DNA of 64,000 bases from UBA8231 sp036011085 (lineage in GTDB: Bacteria; Latescibacterota; UBA2968; UBA8231), in the NCBI GenBank assembly GCA_036011085.1, contig DASCMS010000023.1, positions 3,356 to 67,355 of the forward strand. The letters run 5' to 3'. The translations under genes were made by a program, and so were the position numbers. Shown here piece by piece: positions 6,270 to 14,275 of the stretch (within the stretch, counting starts at the first letter, position 1; the number at the start of each line of letters is the position of its first letter). The notes beneath the pieces were generated by a model. That model did not search any database. It was given only the letters and a program-made list of their open reading frames with translations, and was not told the DNA's origin.

Positions 6270-8975
6270 TCAGCCTTCAGGATAGCCGGGACGCACGGTA
6301 CACGTGGGACACACCTTCCTCAGGTGTTGCCGCCGCACCTTCCACAGATCCTGCGCCCGCACCAACTCGCAACCGGCTTCGCCCACCAGGCCGCGGCGCT
6401 GCAGGCCACGGCGATCCAGCGCCTCGTCAAGTTTCGGCGACACCTGCACGGGACAGGGGCCTCGGCGGAAGGCGAGCCCCCAGACCTCCTCGACCTGGCC
6501 GTCCTCTTTGACGACTCGATGGATGTCACCGAAAGGATCGTTGCAGCCGCGATTCTCCGACATCTCGGCCACGTGATACGCTGTCGTCGTCCAGTGCGTG
6601 GTGCCCAGGGCGAGCAGCCAGCCCCCGGTGTGCACGAGCTGGCCGATGGGGCTCTCGTCTTCCCAGCACCCCGCCTCCACGTGATCCTTGCAGTACCTCT
6701 CGGCGCGGGGGCCGAGGGCGGCCACGGCATGTGTGGCATGCTCGCTGCGTACGGCCTCCGGTCGACGCCAGAAAGCATCGGGAATGGCCCCGTTCGTCGT
6801 CGGCGTCGCCATCCGGTTGTAGACCTGGGCGGCCCGGTGATTGAAAGAGGGCATCAGCAGCGTACCCGAGCGTCCCACGGCTGCCAGCAGCGCCTCGACG
6901 ACGGTGTCCGCCCCACCTTCCACGGGACCGATCTTCGACAGGGAGCTGTGCACCATCAGATCCATGCCCGGCCGGACGCCCAGTCGCCGCAGGTCGCCGA
7001 CCAGTTGGGCCTTCGACTTCATAGCGGACCGCTCCGGCAGATCGACATAGCCCAGTTCAGCCAGGGCTTCGAAGTAGCCCGCCACGGCCGCTGCATCCAC
7101 CGGCTCTCGCTTCGGGGTCACCCCCGGCCGCAACAGCCCGCCCTGCTCCCAGGACAGGGCGTCGGCGATCTGCTCCAGCGTCCGCCGACCGTCCGCCCAG
7201 TAGAGGGCCCACTGGTTCAGCCGGGCGGCGCCGAGGCGGCGGCCCAGCGACGGCTCCACGTTTTCCGTCGTCGGCGCCAGCAGCGCCGTCCGTCGGGGAA
7301 TACGTCGGGTCTCCAGCGTCGAGCGTGCGCCCCGTGTCTGCCGGAGGCCGGACGTGGCAGCGGCCATGTCAGCGCGCAGGGACTGCAGCTCGGCCATCAC
7401 CTGGCGGCGATCACCGCCCCAAAGGAACGTCTGCAGACGGCGCAGGCTCTCCTCGTGGGCGTCACGCAGATACTCGGCACCGGCGCGGTCCAGGCGTCGT
7501 CTGTCGGCCTGAGCCACTCCCACCAGACGCGCCGTTTCGGCCCGCGCCATCTGCACGACGTCGGTTGTGCCGGCATCGGCCAGATAGTAGAGATAGGCCG
7601 CCATGGACGCGGCGCAGGTCTTCAATCCCGCCGCGCTGAGCAGCCCCATCTGATCGGCTGACGAGTGGTAGGCGTCCCACGTAGCCCCCGGCCTGCCCGG
7701 AGTCGTGCCGGCCCGCTTGTGATGTGTCGTCAGCCACGGGCAGGGGTAGCCATACTGCGGGTCGCCGATCAACGTGTCCGAGGTGGACATGAACGGCTCG
7801 TGATGCAGGCGGTACCCGGCAGCGCGATACTGGCGCAGGGTGGCGCCCAGGATCTTCTCACCCACCCAATCGACGAATCCCGCCGATGACGGTACCGTGG
7901 CCCGCCACTCCAGTCGTCCGCCGCAGACCGCCGGTCGGGCCCCCACCGTGTCGATGCAGACACCTGCCAGCGGCGGCTGCAGACGGCGGTCCCGCTCCAG
8001 GAAGGCGAAGAAACCGTAGCACTCGTAGGCGTTGAGCAACCGGATCGTGCGCCGTGGTCGTGGCAGCACACCGGCCTTGATCAACCCTTCGATGGCCCGT
8101 GCCACCTCCACGGTGACGGCACAGCCGGAAGCGTTGTCGATGGCACCCGGTTCGCCGGAATGGGCGATGGCCCAGATCTCGTCCTGGCGCTCGTCCCGTC
8201 CCTTGATGAGCCCCGAAACGACGTCGTGCTCACCCACGTACTTGGGCGCGTCCACGCGCACGTGCAGCACCATATGCTTGTTCTTCTGCAGTTGCCGCCG
8301 CAGCCTGAGCCCCTGACGATGCGACACCACCAGCCCTACCAGGCGTGCCGTGGCGTGGCTCGTGGGCACCATCCCCCAGCCGAACTTGGTCCACGCCAGC
8401 GCCCCGGGGTTGCCGGTCACCTCGATGTCGGTGATCACGCCGGCAGCCCCCCTGTGCGCCAGCTTCTCCAGCATGCCCCGGATGTTGAGATTGGTCAGCA
8501 CAAAACAGCCGCTCAACCCGTCGGGACCCATGCCGTCGAGATCCTCTTCGCGCTCGAGCACGACGAGCTCTCCGCGCAGGCCTCCCTTTGGTGTGGCCGC
8601 CGTCCACTGCACCACGTGCCACGGATTCTCGCGATAGTCGGCGACCCGCTCGCGGAATGGCTGAACGATGTCGACGGTGGCGGAGCGTATGTCCTGCGCT
8701 TCCTGGATGATCCAGCGTCCGGTGCCGATCCGCCCCCCGGTCTGAATGGGATCGACCTCGGCGCCGGCGCCGGCACTTTCGTATTCGTCTACCAGCGTCT
8801 TCGTCGTGTCGTGGAAACGGTCGAAGGAATTCCAGCGGTCCGTGTCGACGATCGCCTCGGTCGTCTGCAGCAGACGACGACCGTCGGTTTCACCGAGGAT
8901 GGCCGGCAGTGTCTGGCCGCACAGTCGGCGCAGAGACGCAGGCGTGGGGGTCGCCGTCCTTGGCCTGGCAGCCAT
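6270..8975 (-). CDS. fusion of M28-like peptidase and AAC(3)/YokD-type acetyltransferase
   Basis: A 901-residue two-enzyme protein. Residues about 100-240 resemble a PA-type insert. About 240-470 resemble the M28 zinc-aminopeptidase core: AHSGEPGAIDNASG supplies a His and Asp, NAYECYGF stands where GEE is normal (second Glu replaced by Cys), CIDTVG gives an Asp and AYHSSADQM the last His. About 560-650 look like a small helical wing domain (RRTLEQIADAL). Residues 652-901 are a full aminoglycoside 3-N-acetyltransferase/YokD domain: HSSLSKIGPVEGG, then GTLLMPSF, then SEHATHAVAALG. Its start overlaps the cyclase stop by one base. The altered metal site may mean reduced or changed peptidase activity. 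The substrate is unknown. Confidence 0.82.
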   Translation of the reverse strand: MAARPRTATPTPASLRRLCGQTLPAILGETDGRRLLQTTEAIVDTDRWNSFDRFHDTTKTLVDEYESAGAGAEVDPIQTGGRIGTGRWIIQEAQDIRSATVDIVQPFRERVADYRENPWHVVQWTAATPKGGLRGELVVLEREEDLDGMGPDGLSGCFVLTNLNIRGMLEKLAHRGAAGVITDIEVTGNPGALAWTKFGWGMVPTSHATARLVGLVVSHRQGLRLRRQLQKNKHMVLHVRVDAPKYVGEHDVVSGLIKGRDERQDEIWAIAHSGEPGAIDNASGCAVTVEVARAIEGLIKAGVLPRPRRTIRLLNAYECYGFFAFLERDRRLQPPLAGVCIDTVGARPAVCGGRLEWRATVPSSAGFVDWVGEKILGATLRQYRAAGYRLHHEPFMSTSDTLIGDPQYGYPCPWLTTHHKRAGTTPGRPGATWDAYHSSADQMGLLSAAGLKTCAASMAAYLYYLADAGTTDVVQMARAETARLVGVAQADRRRLDRAGAEYLRDAHEESLRRLQTFLWGGDRRQVMAELQSLRADMAAATSGLRQTRGARSTLETRRIPRRTALLAPTTENVEPSLGRRLGAARLNQWALYWADGRRTLEQIADALSWEQGGLLRPGVTPKREPVDAAAVAGYFEALAELGYVDLPERSAMKSKAQLVGDLRRLGVRPGMDLMVHSSLSKIGPVEGGADTVVEALLAAVGRSGTLLMPSFNHRAAQVYNRMATPTTNGAIPDAFWRRPEAVRSEHATHAVAALGPRAERYCKDHVEAGCWEDESPIGQLVHTGGWLLALGTTHWTTTAYHVAEMSENRGCNDPFGDIHRVVKEDGQVEEVWGLAFRRGPCPVQVSPKLDEALDRRGLQRRGLVGEAGCELVRAQDLWKVRRQHLRKVCPTCTVRPGYPEG

Positions 8976-9979
8976 CAGCGGATCGCGATCGGACGGGCCG
9001 GTGAACCGGTGGCGCCCTTGAAGCGGATCGGCGTGAAGATGAACAGGAACTCGTTCACCCCGTCCTCGACGAGACCGTCATAGACCATGTTCTCCAGGTT
9101 CCAGATCCCCGCCTTGGTGATGATCTCCTGATGGACTGGAAAGGCCAGCGTCGGATCCGGGTTCGGCACCACCTCCGTCGTCCACTGATCGGAGCCGATC
9201 ATCGACGGTTGCCGCTCCACCAGCCAGGCCGCCACCTCCAGGCCGATTCCCGGGGGATCGGTGTTGTACTTGTCGGTGTCTGTCCAGTGCTTCGACCAGC
9301 CGTAACGGAAGAACAGGGCATCACCGGATTCGATGCTGCTCTCGGCGAGACCTTGCCGGGCCAGCGCCGCCCGCACGTCGGCGAGGGTGACCTCGTACCC
9401 GTGATCGAGAGCCTCGACCCCTTTGAGGCCGGCGATGTCGATGAGGACGCCGCGGGTGAAGAAAGGCTTGATGTTCTCGACACCCAGCTTCTGCAGCCCA
9501 TAAGAGCCGGCGATCTCGTCCTCGGTGAAACCATTGTAGAACACATCCTGAACGCTGCCATCCCCCATCTGCATACGCGTGCCGATGTGGCCCGGGCCAT
9601 CGAACTGCGTGCCGATCTGGCCGATTTCGCCGCAGAAGAACTCGTCGTGATAGACGAGCTGGTTGTCGCCGAAGGGGCCACCCGTCGGGGCCCCGGGGAT
9701 CGTCAGCGCGAAGGTCCGATTGCCGAACAGCGGAATGCCCTGCTCGTAGACCTGTCCCAGCTCGTAGACCTTGCCCGTCTGTACCAGGGTCGCCGCCCGC
9801 AGCACGACCTCCGGAGTGATCCAGTTGGAGCCCCCTGCCTCGTCATCGGCACCCCAGATCGGGTGCGGCCACCAAGGACCGGCGTCACGATCCTGCGCGC
9901 CGGCGGGTGCCATCGTTACGATCATCAGTACGGCGCTTCCGACGGCGAGGAGTCTCGACCGAACATGAGAGCCTCTCAT
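8975..9979 (-). CDS. secreted cyclase-family (kynurenine formamidase-like) protein
   Basis: A 334-residue protein of the PF04199 cyclase fold with an N-terminal signal peptide (MRGSHVRSRLL, hydrophobic core, cleavage near APAGAQ). The family metal motif HxGTHxDxPxH appears as QIGTQFDGPGH, with Gln at two His positions; this Q variant is common in the large 'cyclase' subgroup and probably changes the chemistry. The chosen ATG at 9979 gives a clean signal peptide. An upstream ATG in the same frame at 10135 would run through the MITE-like element and is rejected. Family members hydrolyse or cyclise small amides and lactones; the role here is unknown. Confidence 0.8.
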   Translation of the reverse strand: MRGSHVRSRLLAVGSAVLMIVTMAPAGAQDRDAGPWWPHPIWGADDEAGGSNWITPEVVLRAATLVQTGKVYELGQVYEQGIPLFGNRTFALTIPGAPTGGPFGDNQLVYHDEFFCGEIGQIGTQFDGPGHIGTRMQMGDGSVQDVFYNGFTEDEIAGSYGLQKLGVENIKPFFTRGVLIDIAGLKGVEALDHGYEVTLADVRAALARQGLAESSIESGDALFFRYGWSKHWTDTDKYNTDPPGIGLEVAAWLVERQPSMIGSDQWTTEVVPNPDPTLAFPVHQEIITKAGIWNLENMVYDGLVEDGVNEFLFIFTPIRFKGATGSPARPIAIR

Positions 9980-10008
9980 GGCAATCTCCATCTTGAGCTT
10001 GAGGTTGG

Positions 10009-10179
10009 CTAGGAGCCTGTCCGAGTAATCGCTTTGTAGGCGAGGTCGCGGCATTGGGGTCGCTCGCAAGGCGCGCGAGTGACCTGAATTGAAAGGCCAT
10101 TCAGAGAGCGAGCGCAACGCAACGAGCGGCCTCAAGGGCGTGGCCGTAGCCCAAATGGGTTACTCGGACAGGCTCCTAG
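10009..10179. mobile_element. MITE-like element, 171 bp with 20-bp perfect terminal inverted repeats
   Basis: The ends 10009-10028 and 10160-10179 are perfect inverted copies (core GAGCCTGTCCGAGTAA). Each outer end begins with CTAG, itself a palindrome, which could be a 4-bp target duplication or part of the repeat. The interior has no protein-coding capacity. It lies between the ABC-F stop and the cyclase start, splitting an otherwise tight minus-strand gene row. No autonomous partner transposase lies in the window. Confidence 0.75.
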
Positions 10180-10219
10180 GGCCGAAAGGTAGACCCACGC
10201 CCTACGGGGTCAACGTGAT

Positions 10220-12160
10220 TCAGGAGGCGGCAGCGGTCCCGGCGTATTCCTCGAGTTGACGACCCACATCCTCCCACTGCGCCATGTCCTGCTCGAGATC
10301 GGTTTCCACCTGCTGCAGGGCGGCGGTCAGCTCCGCCAGCAGGTCCATGTCGCGGGCCTCGCTTGCCCGACCGATCTGCTCGCCCAGACCGGTCTTCTTC
10401 TCTTCGAGACTGGCGATCCGTGCTTCCAACCGGACGTGCCCTTCCTGCAGCTCTTCGTGCGCCTTGCGCTGCCGTCGGGCGACCCGGCGCGCTTCTCTGT
10501 CGTCTACTACCGGCGCGGCCACGCCCTGCACGACTTCTGTGGCAGCGCGGCGCTCACGCCATTCGCAGTACTGCGACCAGTTGCCGTCGAAGGGGGTCAG
10601 GCCGCCGGCTTCGACAACCCAGATCTGTGTCGCCAGTGACTGGATGAGGTAGCGATCGTGGCTGACGAGCAGCACGGTACCCGTGAAGTCTGCCAGCACC
10701 CCTTCGAGGACTTCCTGCGAGTTGATGTCGAGATGGTTGGTCGGCTCGTCGAGGATGAGAAAGTTCGCTCCCTGGAGCACGAGCCTGGCCAGCGCCACGC
10801 GGCTGCGCTCGCCGCCACTGATCTGCTCCACCCGCTTGTCGACATCGTCGCCGGAGAACAGGAAGCTGCCCAGCAGGTCCCGCAGCTCCCCCGTCTTCGT
10901 CTCCTCCGACGCTACCTCTCTCAGCGATTCCACCAGGGTCAACGATGGATCGAGGTACTCCTGCGTCTGCGGCAGGTAACCGATCTCCACCTTCGCGCCC
11001 AGGTGCACCTGCCCAGCCTGCGGCGCCAGCTGTCCGAGAATGGCGCGCACCAGCGTCGTCTTCCCGGCGCCGTTGGGGCCGATCACGGCAACCCGTTGTC
11101 CGCGCAGCGCTTCCACCTCACCCGCGGTACGCACCACGGGCTCGTCCTGCCCGTAGCCCAACGCCAGATCCGTCAGCCGCAGCACGATATCTCCCGTACG
11201 CCCCGATGACTCCATGCGCAGGTGCATGCGGCGGTGCTGCTGCGGCCGCTCGATGGCCTCGTGCCGAAGGAAACGCTGCAGTCGCTTGCGCCGGCCCTGT
11301 GCCTCTTTTGTCCGCTGGCCGGCAAGAAACCGTCGGACGAACTCCTCCGTCTTCTCCACGTACGCCTGCTGCGCTTCCCACTCTTTCAGGTGGCGCTCGT
11401 AGCGCTCCTGCCGCTGGCGCACGTAGGCCGAATATCCGCCCCGATAGGCCTCCAGCCGGCCGAAGGAGATCTCCCACGTCCGTTCTGTGACGCGATCCAG
11501 AAACCAGCGATCATGGGACACGACGAGGTAACCCCCGTCGCGATCTCGCAGCCATCCCTCCAGCCACTCCACCGCCCGCAGATCGAGGTAATTCGTCGGT
11601 TCATCGAGGAGCAGCAGATCACTGCCTTCCACGAGAAGGCGCGCCAGCTGCACCCGTGTGCGCTGACCGCCGCTCAACTCCGACAGCGCCTTGCCGCAGT
11701 CGTTCTCATGGAAACCGAGACCGGCAAGTACCGTGTGGATCCGGGTCTCGTAGAGATAACCGTCACGGCGCTCGAAGTCGGCCTGCATCGAGCTGTAGCG
11801 GGCCAGCAGCGGATCGTCGTCGGCACCGGTGAGTTCGGCGGCCACGCTCTGCAGCTCCGCTTCCAGGCGACGCAGATCGGTCACACCTTCCAGCATCGTC
11901 TCCCACACCGTGCCGTCGGGGATCGGTCCGCCCGCATCCTGGGCCAGGTAGCCGACCTGGAGGCCACGTTTGTGGTGGATCTGTCCCGGTGGCTCGGAAC
12001 TCTCCAGGCCGGCGATGATCCGCAGCAGCGTCGTCTTGCCGCCGCCGTTGATGCCCACCAGGCCAATGCGGTCGCCATGCTCGATGGCGAAGGAGAACCC
12101 GGAAAAGACGTAGCGATGGGCGTAGGACTTGCCGATGTCAGACCCTGTGAGCAGCGACAT
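10220..12160 (-). CDS. ABC-F family ATPase (Uup-like)
   Basis: A 646-residue soluble protein with two complete ATPase cassettes and no membrane segments. Walker A1 is GINGGGKTT (36-44), with signature LSGGQRTRVQ and Walker B LLLLDEPTNYLD. Walker A2 is GPNGAGKTT, with ISGGERSRVA and LILDEPTNHLD. Between them is the charged linker typical of ABC-F proteins, and the C-terminus (about 540-640) is a glutamate/arginine-rich coiled coil like the DNA/ribosome-binding tail of Uup. ABC-F proteins act on the ribosomal E-site or, for Uup, on stalled replication and ribosome biogenesis. It lies 8 bp downstream of the sulfotransferase gene and is presumably co-transcribed with it. Confidence 0.93.
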   Translation of the reverse strand: MSLLTGSDIGKSYAHRYVFSGFSFAIEHGDRIGLVGINGGGKTTLLRIIAGLESSEPPGQIHHKRGLQVGYLAQDAGGPIPDGTVWETMLEGVTDLRRLEAELQSVAAELTGADDDPLLARYSSMQADFERRDGYLYETRIHTVLAGLGFHENDCGKALSELSGGQRTRVQLARLLVEGSDLLLLDEPTNYLDLRAVEWLEGWLRDRDGGYLVVSHDRWFLDRVTERTWEISFGRLEAYRGGYSAYVRQRQERYERHLKEWEAQQAYVEKTEEFVRRFLAGQRTKEAQGRRKRLQRFLRHEAIERPQQHRRMHLRMESSGRTGDIVLRLTDLALGYGQDEPVVRTAGEVEALRGQRVAVIGPNGAGKTTLVRAILGQLAPQAGQVHLGAKVEIGYLPQTQEYLDPSLTLVESLREVASEETKTGELRDLLGSFLFSGDDVDKRVEQISGGERSRVALARLVLQGANFLILDEPTNHLDINSQEVLEGVLADFTGTVLLVSHDRYLIQSLATQIWVVEAGGLTPFDGNWSQYCEWRERRAATEVVQGVAAPVVDDREARRVARRQRKAHEELQEGHVRLEARIASLEEKKTGLGEQIGRASEARDMDLLAELTAALQQVETDLEQDMAQWEDVGRQLEEYAGTAAAS

Positions 12161-12168
12161 CTCTGGCC

Positions 12169-12897
12169 CTACTCCTGGTTGTCGTACCCCGACTCATCCA
12201 GGGCGCTGCGCAGGAAATCGAAGTCCGGCACACGCTCCTCGGTGCGTCGCCAGCGGCCGACGGCGTCCGGACGGACGATGATGCGGCCCAGCGAAAAACC
12301 GAGAAACTCTTCGAGACGACCGAGCTCGCGCTCCTGGTGCAGGACAAAATCCTCGAAGCGCAGCGTCAGCCAGCGCTCCGGTTTCGGCGTGGCCGCCACC
12401 AGGTCGTACTGATACTTCCACGAGATAGCCCGTCGTCTCATCGTGTCGTCGGTCTCGGGATAGCGGACATCGAACCGGGCCAGGTCGTCTGTCGTGTGGC
12501 CGCCGAGGATGGAGTCGCGCGGATCGCGCACCAGATAGATGTAGTAGGCCTCCGGATACATGCGCGTGATCCACGGCAGCGACAGGGTCGTCTCCGGCAG
12601 CTTCCAGCCCTTGTGCTGTGTCTTTTCACGGTGGACGTCGCTTAGGTACTCGCCGACCAGGCGCTCGTACTCCGGATCGATCGGGGTTTCGGCCATCGAC
12701 TCGAAATCCCATTCGAGGTCTCCCTTCCACGGCACGTGTCGGGCAAACACCCTCGCAGCTTCATACATGTCGGCAGGCGGCACCTTGTCTCCGGAGCGGT
12801 TGATCGTGCTCCCCATGAAGACACCGCTGGCATAGAGCGTGTGAGAAATGGCGCGCGTACCGGAATGGCCGCGCCCGATGATCGTGATGAGAGACAC
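12169..12897 (-). CDS. sulfotransferase-family protein
   Basis: A 242-residue PAPS-dependent sulfotransferase-like protein. The 5'-phosphosulfate loop is GRGHSGTRA near the N-terminus, and the 3'-phosphate motif YLVRDPRDSILGG comes about 110 residues later; a final Arg/Phe-rich segment closes the fold. The start is taken as GTG at 12897, because AAAGGAGA lies about 10 bases before it and the encoded protein begins on the nucleotide-binding strand; an ATG at 12933 would add 12 unlikely residues. The family sulfates sugars, lipids or small molecules in the cytoplasm. With a sulfatase gene only 7 kb away, the organism both adds and removes sulfate, but no shared substrate is shown. Confidence 0.85.
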   Translation of the reverse strand: MSLITIIGRGHSGTRAISHTLYASGVFMGSTINRSGDKVPPADMYEAARVFARHVPWKGDLEWDFESMAETPIDPEYERLVGEYLSDVHREKTQHKGWKLPETTLSLPWITRMYPEAYYIYLVRDPRDSILGGHTTDDLARFDVRYPETDDTMRRRAISWKYQYDLVAATPKPERWLTLRFEDFVLHQERELGRLEEFLGFSLGRIIVRPDAVGRWRRTEERVPDFDFLRSALDESGYDNQE

Positions 12898-12955
12898 TTG
12901 GTTCGATTCTCCTTTGTCAGACTTCGATCCCAACCGTCGCTTAAGTTATGACAGT

Positions 12956-14275
12956 ATGAGAATTGATGGGATGTCGGGGTTGCGTCGCCTGCTGCGCCAA
13001 CACGGTGACAGCCGTGACCTTCTCCTGTTTCTGATCGATGGGTTGGACCAAGCCCCGGATCTCCTCTGTCGGCACCTGCCGACGGGGCGACGATGTGTTG
13101 TCGCCGATGCGACGACCGCTGCGATTGCGGCCAACCGGTTGGCCGATGCTCTTGGCGCTGAGCTCATCATCCTGCCGCCTCGTGGTGAAGGACAAGTCGT
13201 GGCCGGTATGACAGAGGCCGAGTGTCTGGTGCAGCAGCTTGCGGATGGCGGGGCAACCGCTGCCATCGCCGTGGGTTCGGGGACTCTGAACGACCTGACC
13301 AAGTTCGCCTGCCACCGGACGGGAATCCCCGCCGCTGTTGTCGCTACGGCGCCGTCGATGAATGGCTACACCTCTGCTTGCGCCGCCCTGCTGGACGGCG
13401 ACATCAAGGTGTCGCTGCCGTGTCCCCCGCCGCGCATTGCCGTGGCCCCCGTCGACCTGTTGCGCCAGGCGCCGTCGCGGATGGTCGCCGCCGGCTTCGC
13501 CGACCTGCGATCCCGTCCGGTGAGCGGCGCCGACTGGTATCTGGGTCACCGTCTGCTCAACACTCCCTATGACCGCCAGGCCCTGCACCTGGCGCACGAA
13601 GCCGAGACCATCACTGCCACGGCCGTCGACGGTCTCCGCACACGCGATCCCGACGCCATCGCCGCTCTGACAGCGGGTTTGCTGTTGTCCGGTATGGCAA
13701 TGGACATCGCCGGCACCTCCGCGCCATCAAGCGGCGCCGAACACCTCGTCAGTCATCTCCTTGACATGCGCCACCATGCCTGCGGCGGCCCCCATGATCT
13801 GCACGGCTGCCAGGTCGGTGTCGCCACCCTGGCTGTAGCCCGCCTCTACGAGAGACTGCTGAACTCGGACCTCAGCACGATCCAACCGCCACCCCTCGCG
13901 CCGTGGGAAGCGATGAGCGAGAGTTTGAAGCCACACTTTGGCCGCCTGTGGTCCGCTGTCGAACCGGTGGCTCGCCAGGTTCATGGCGATGACGACTCAC
14001 GTCGAACCCGACGGATTGCCCTGGGCGACAACTGGCCGCAGATCCTGCCCGAGCTGCGCGGTATACTCGGTGCGTCTCCCGCATCCCCGGACAGCCTGCT
14101 TCGTGCCGGTGCACCAGTTTGTTTCGCCGAGATCAGCATCGATGCCGACGGCGCCCGTTCCGCCCTCCTCCACGCGCGCTTCGTCCGCACCCGCTACACG
14201 ATTCTCGACCTGCTTGCCGAGCTCGGCGTGCTCGAAGCGTGGGTCGATGACCTGCTCGCCGACGGTGAGATGTGA
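12956..14275 (+). CDS. sn-glycerol-1-phosphate dehydrogenase (AraM/EgsA family)
   Basis: A 439-residue member of the iron-containing alcohol dehydrogenase superfamily, G1PDH branch. The NAD-binding GSGTLNDLTKF follows the Rossmann core, then ATAPSMNGYTS (usually SMDGYTS), APVDLLRQAPSRMVAAGFAD with the first metal Asp, SGAEHLVSHLLD with a metal His, and LHGCQVG with the last metal His. All three metal ligands are present. It should reduce dihydroxyacetone phosphate to sn-glycerol-1-phosphate, the archaeal-handed backbone. A further 36 codons upstream are open, but the ATG at 12956 fits the domain start. It overlaps the next gene by 4 bp. No geranylgeranylglyceryl-phosphate synthase is nearby. 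Confidence 0.85.
   Translation: MRIDGMSGLRRLLRQHGDSRDLLLFLIDGLDQAPDLLCRHLPTGRRCVVADATTAAIAANRLADALGAELIILPPRGEGQVVAGMTEAECLVQQLADGGATAAIAVGSGTLNDLTKFACHRTGIPAAVVATAPSMNGYTSACAALLDGDIKVSLPCPPPRIAVAPVDLLRQAPSRMVAAGFADLRSRPVSGADWYLGHRLLNTPYDRQALHLAHEAETITATAVDGLRTRDPDAIAALTAGLLLSGMAMDIAGTSAPSSGAEHLVSHLLDMRHHACGGPHDLHGCQVGVATLAVARLYERLLNSDLSTIQPPPLAPWEAMSESLKPHFGRLWSAVEPVARQVHGDDDSRRTRRIALGDNWPQILPELRGILGASPASPDSLLRAGAPVCFAEISIDADGARSALLHARFVRTRYTILDLLAELGVLEAWVDDLLADGEM

Noticed and set aside
9980..10135. Upstream extension of the cyclase gene by 52 codons
   Set aside because: The extension runs through the MITE-like element and would bury the signal peptide.
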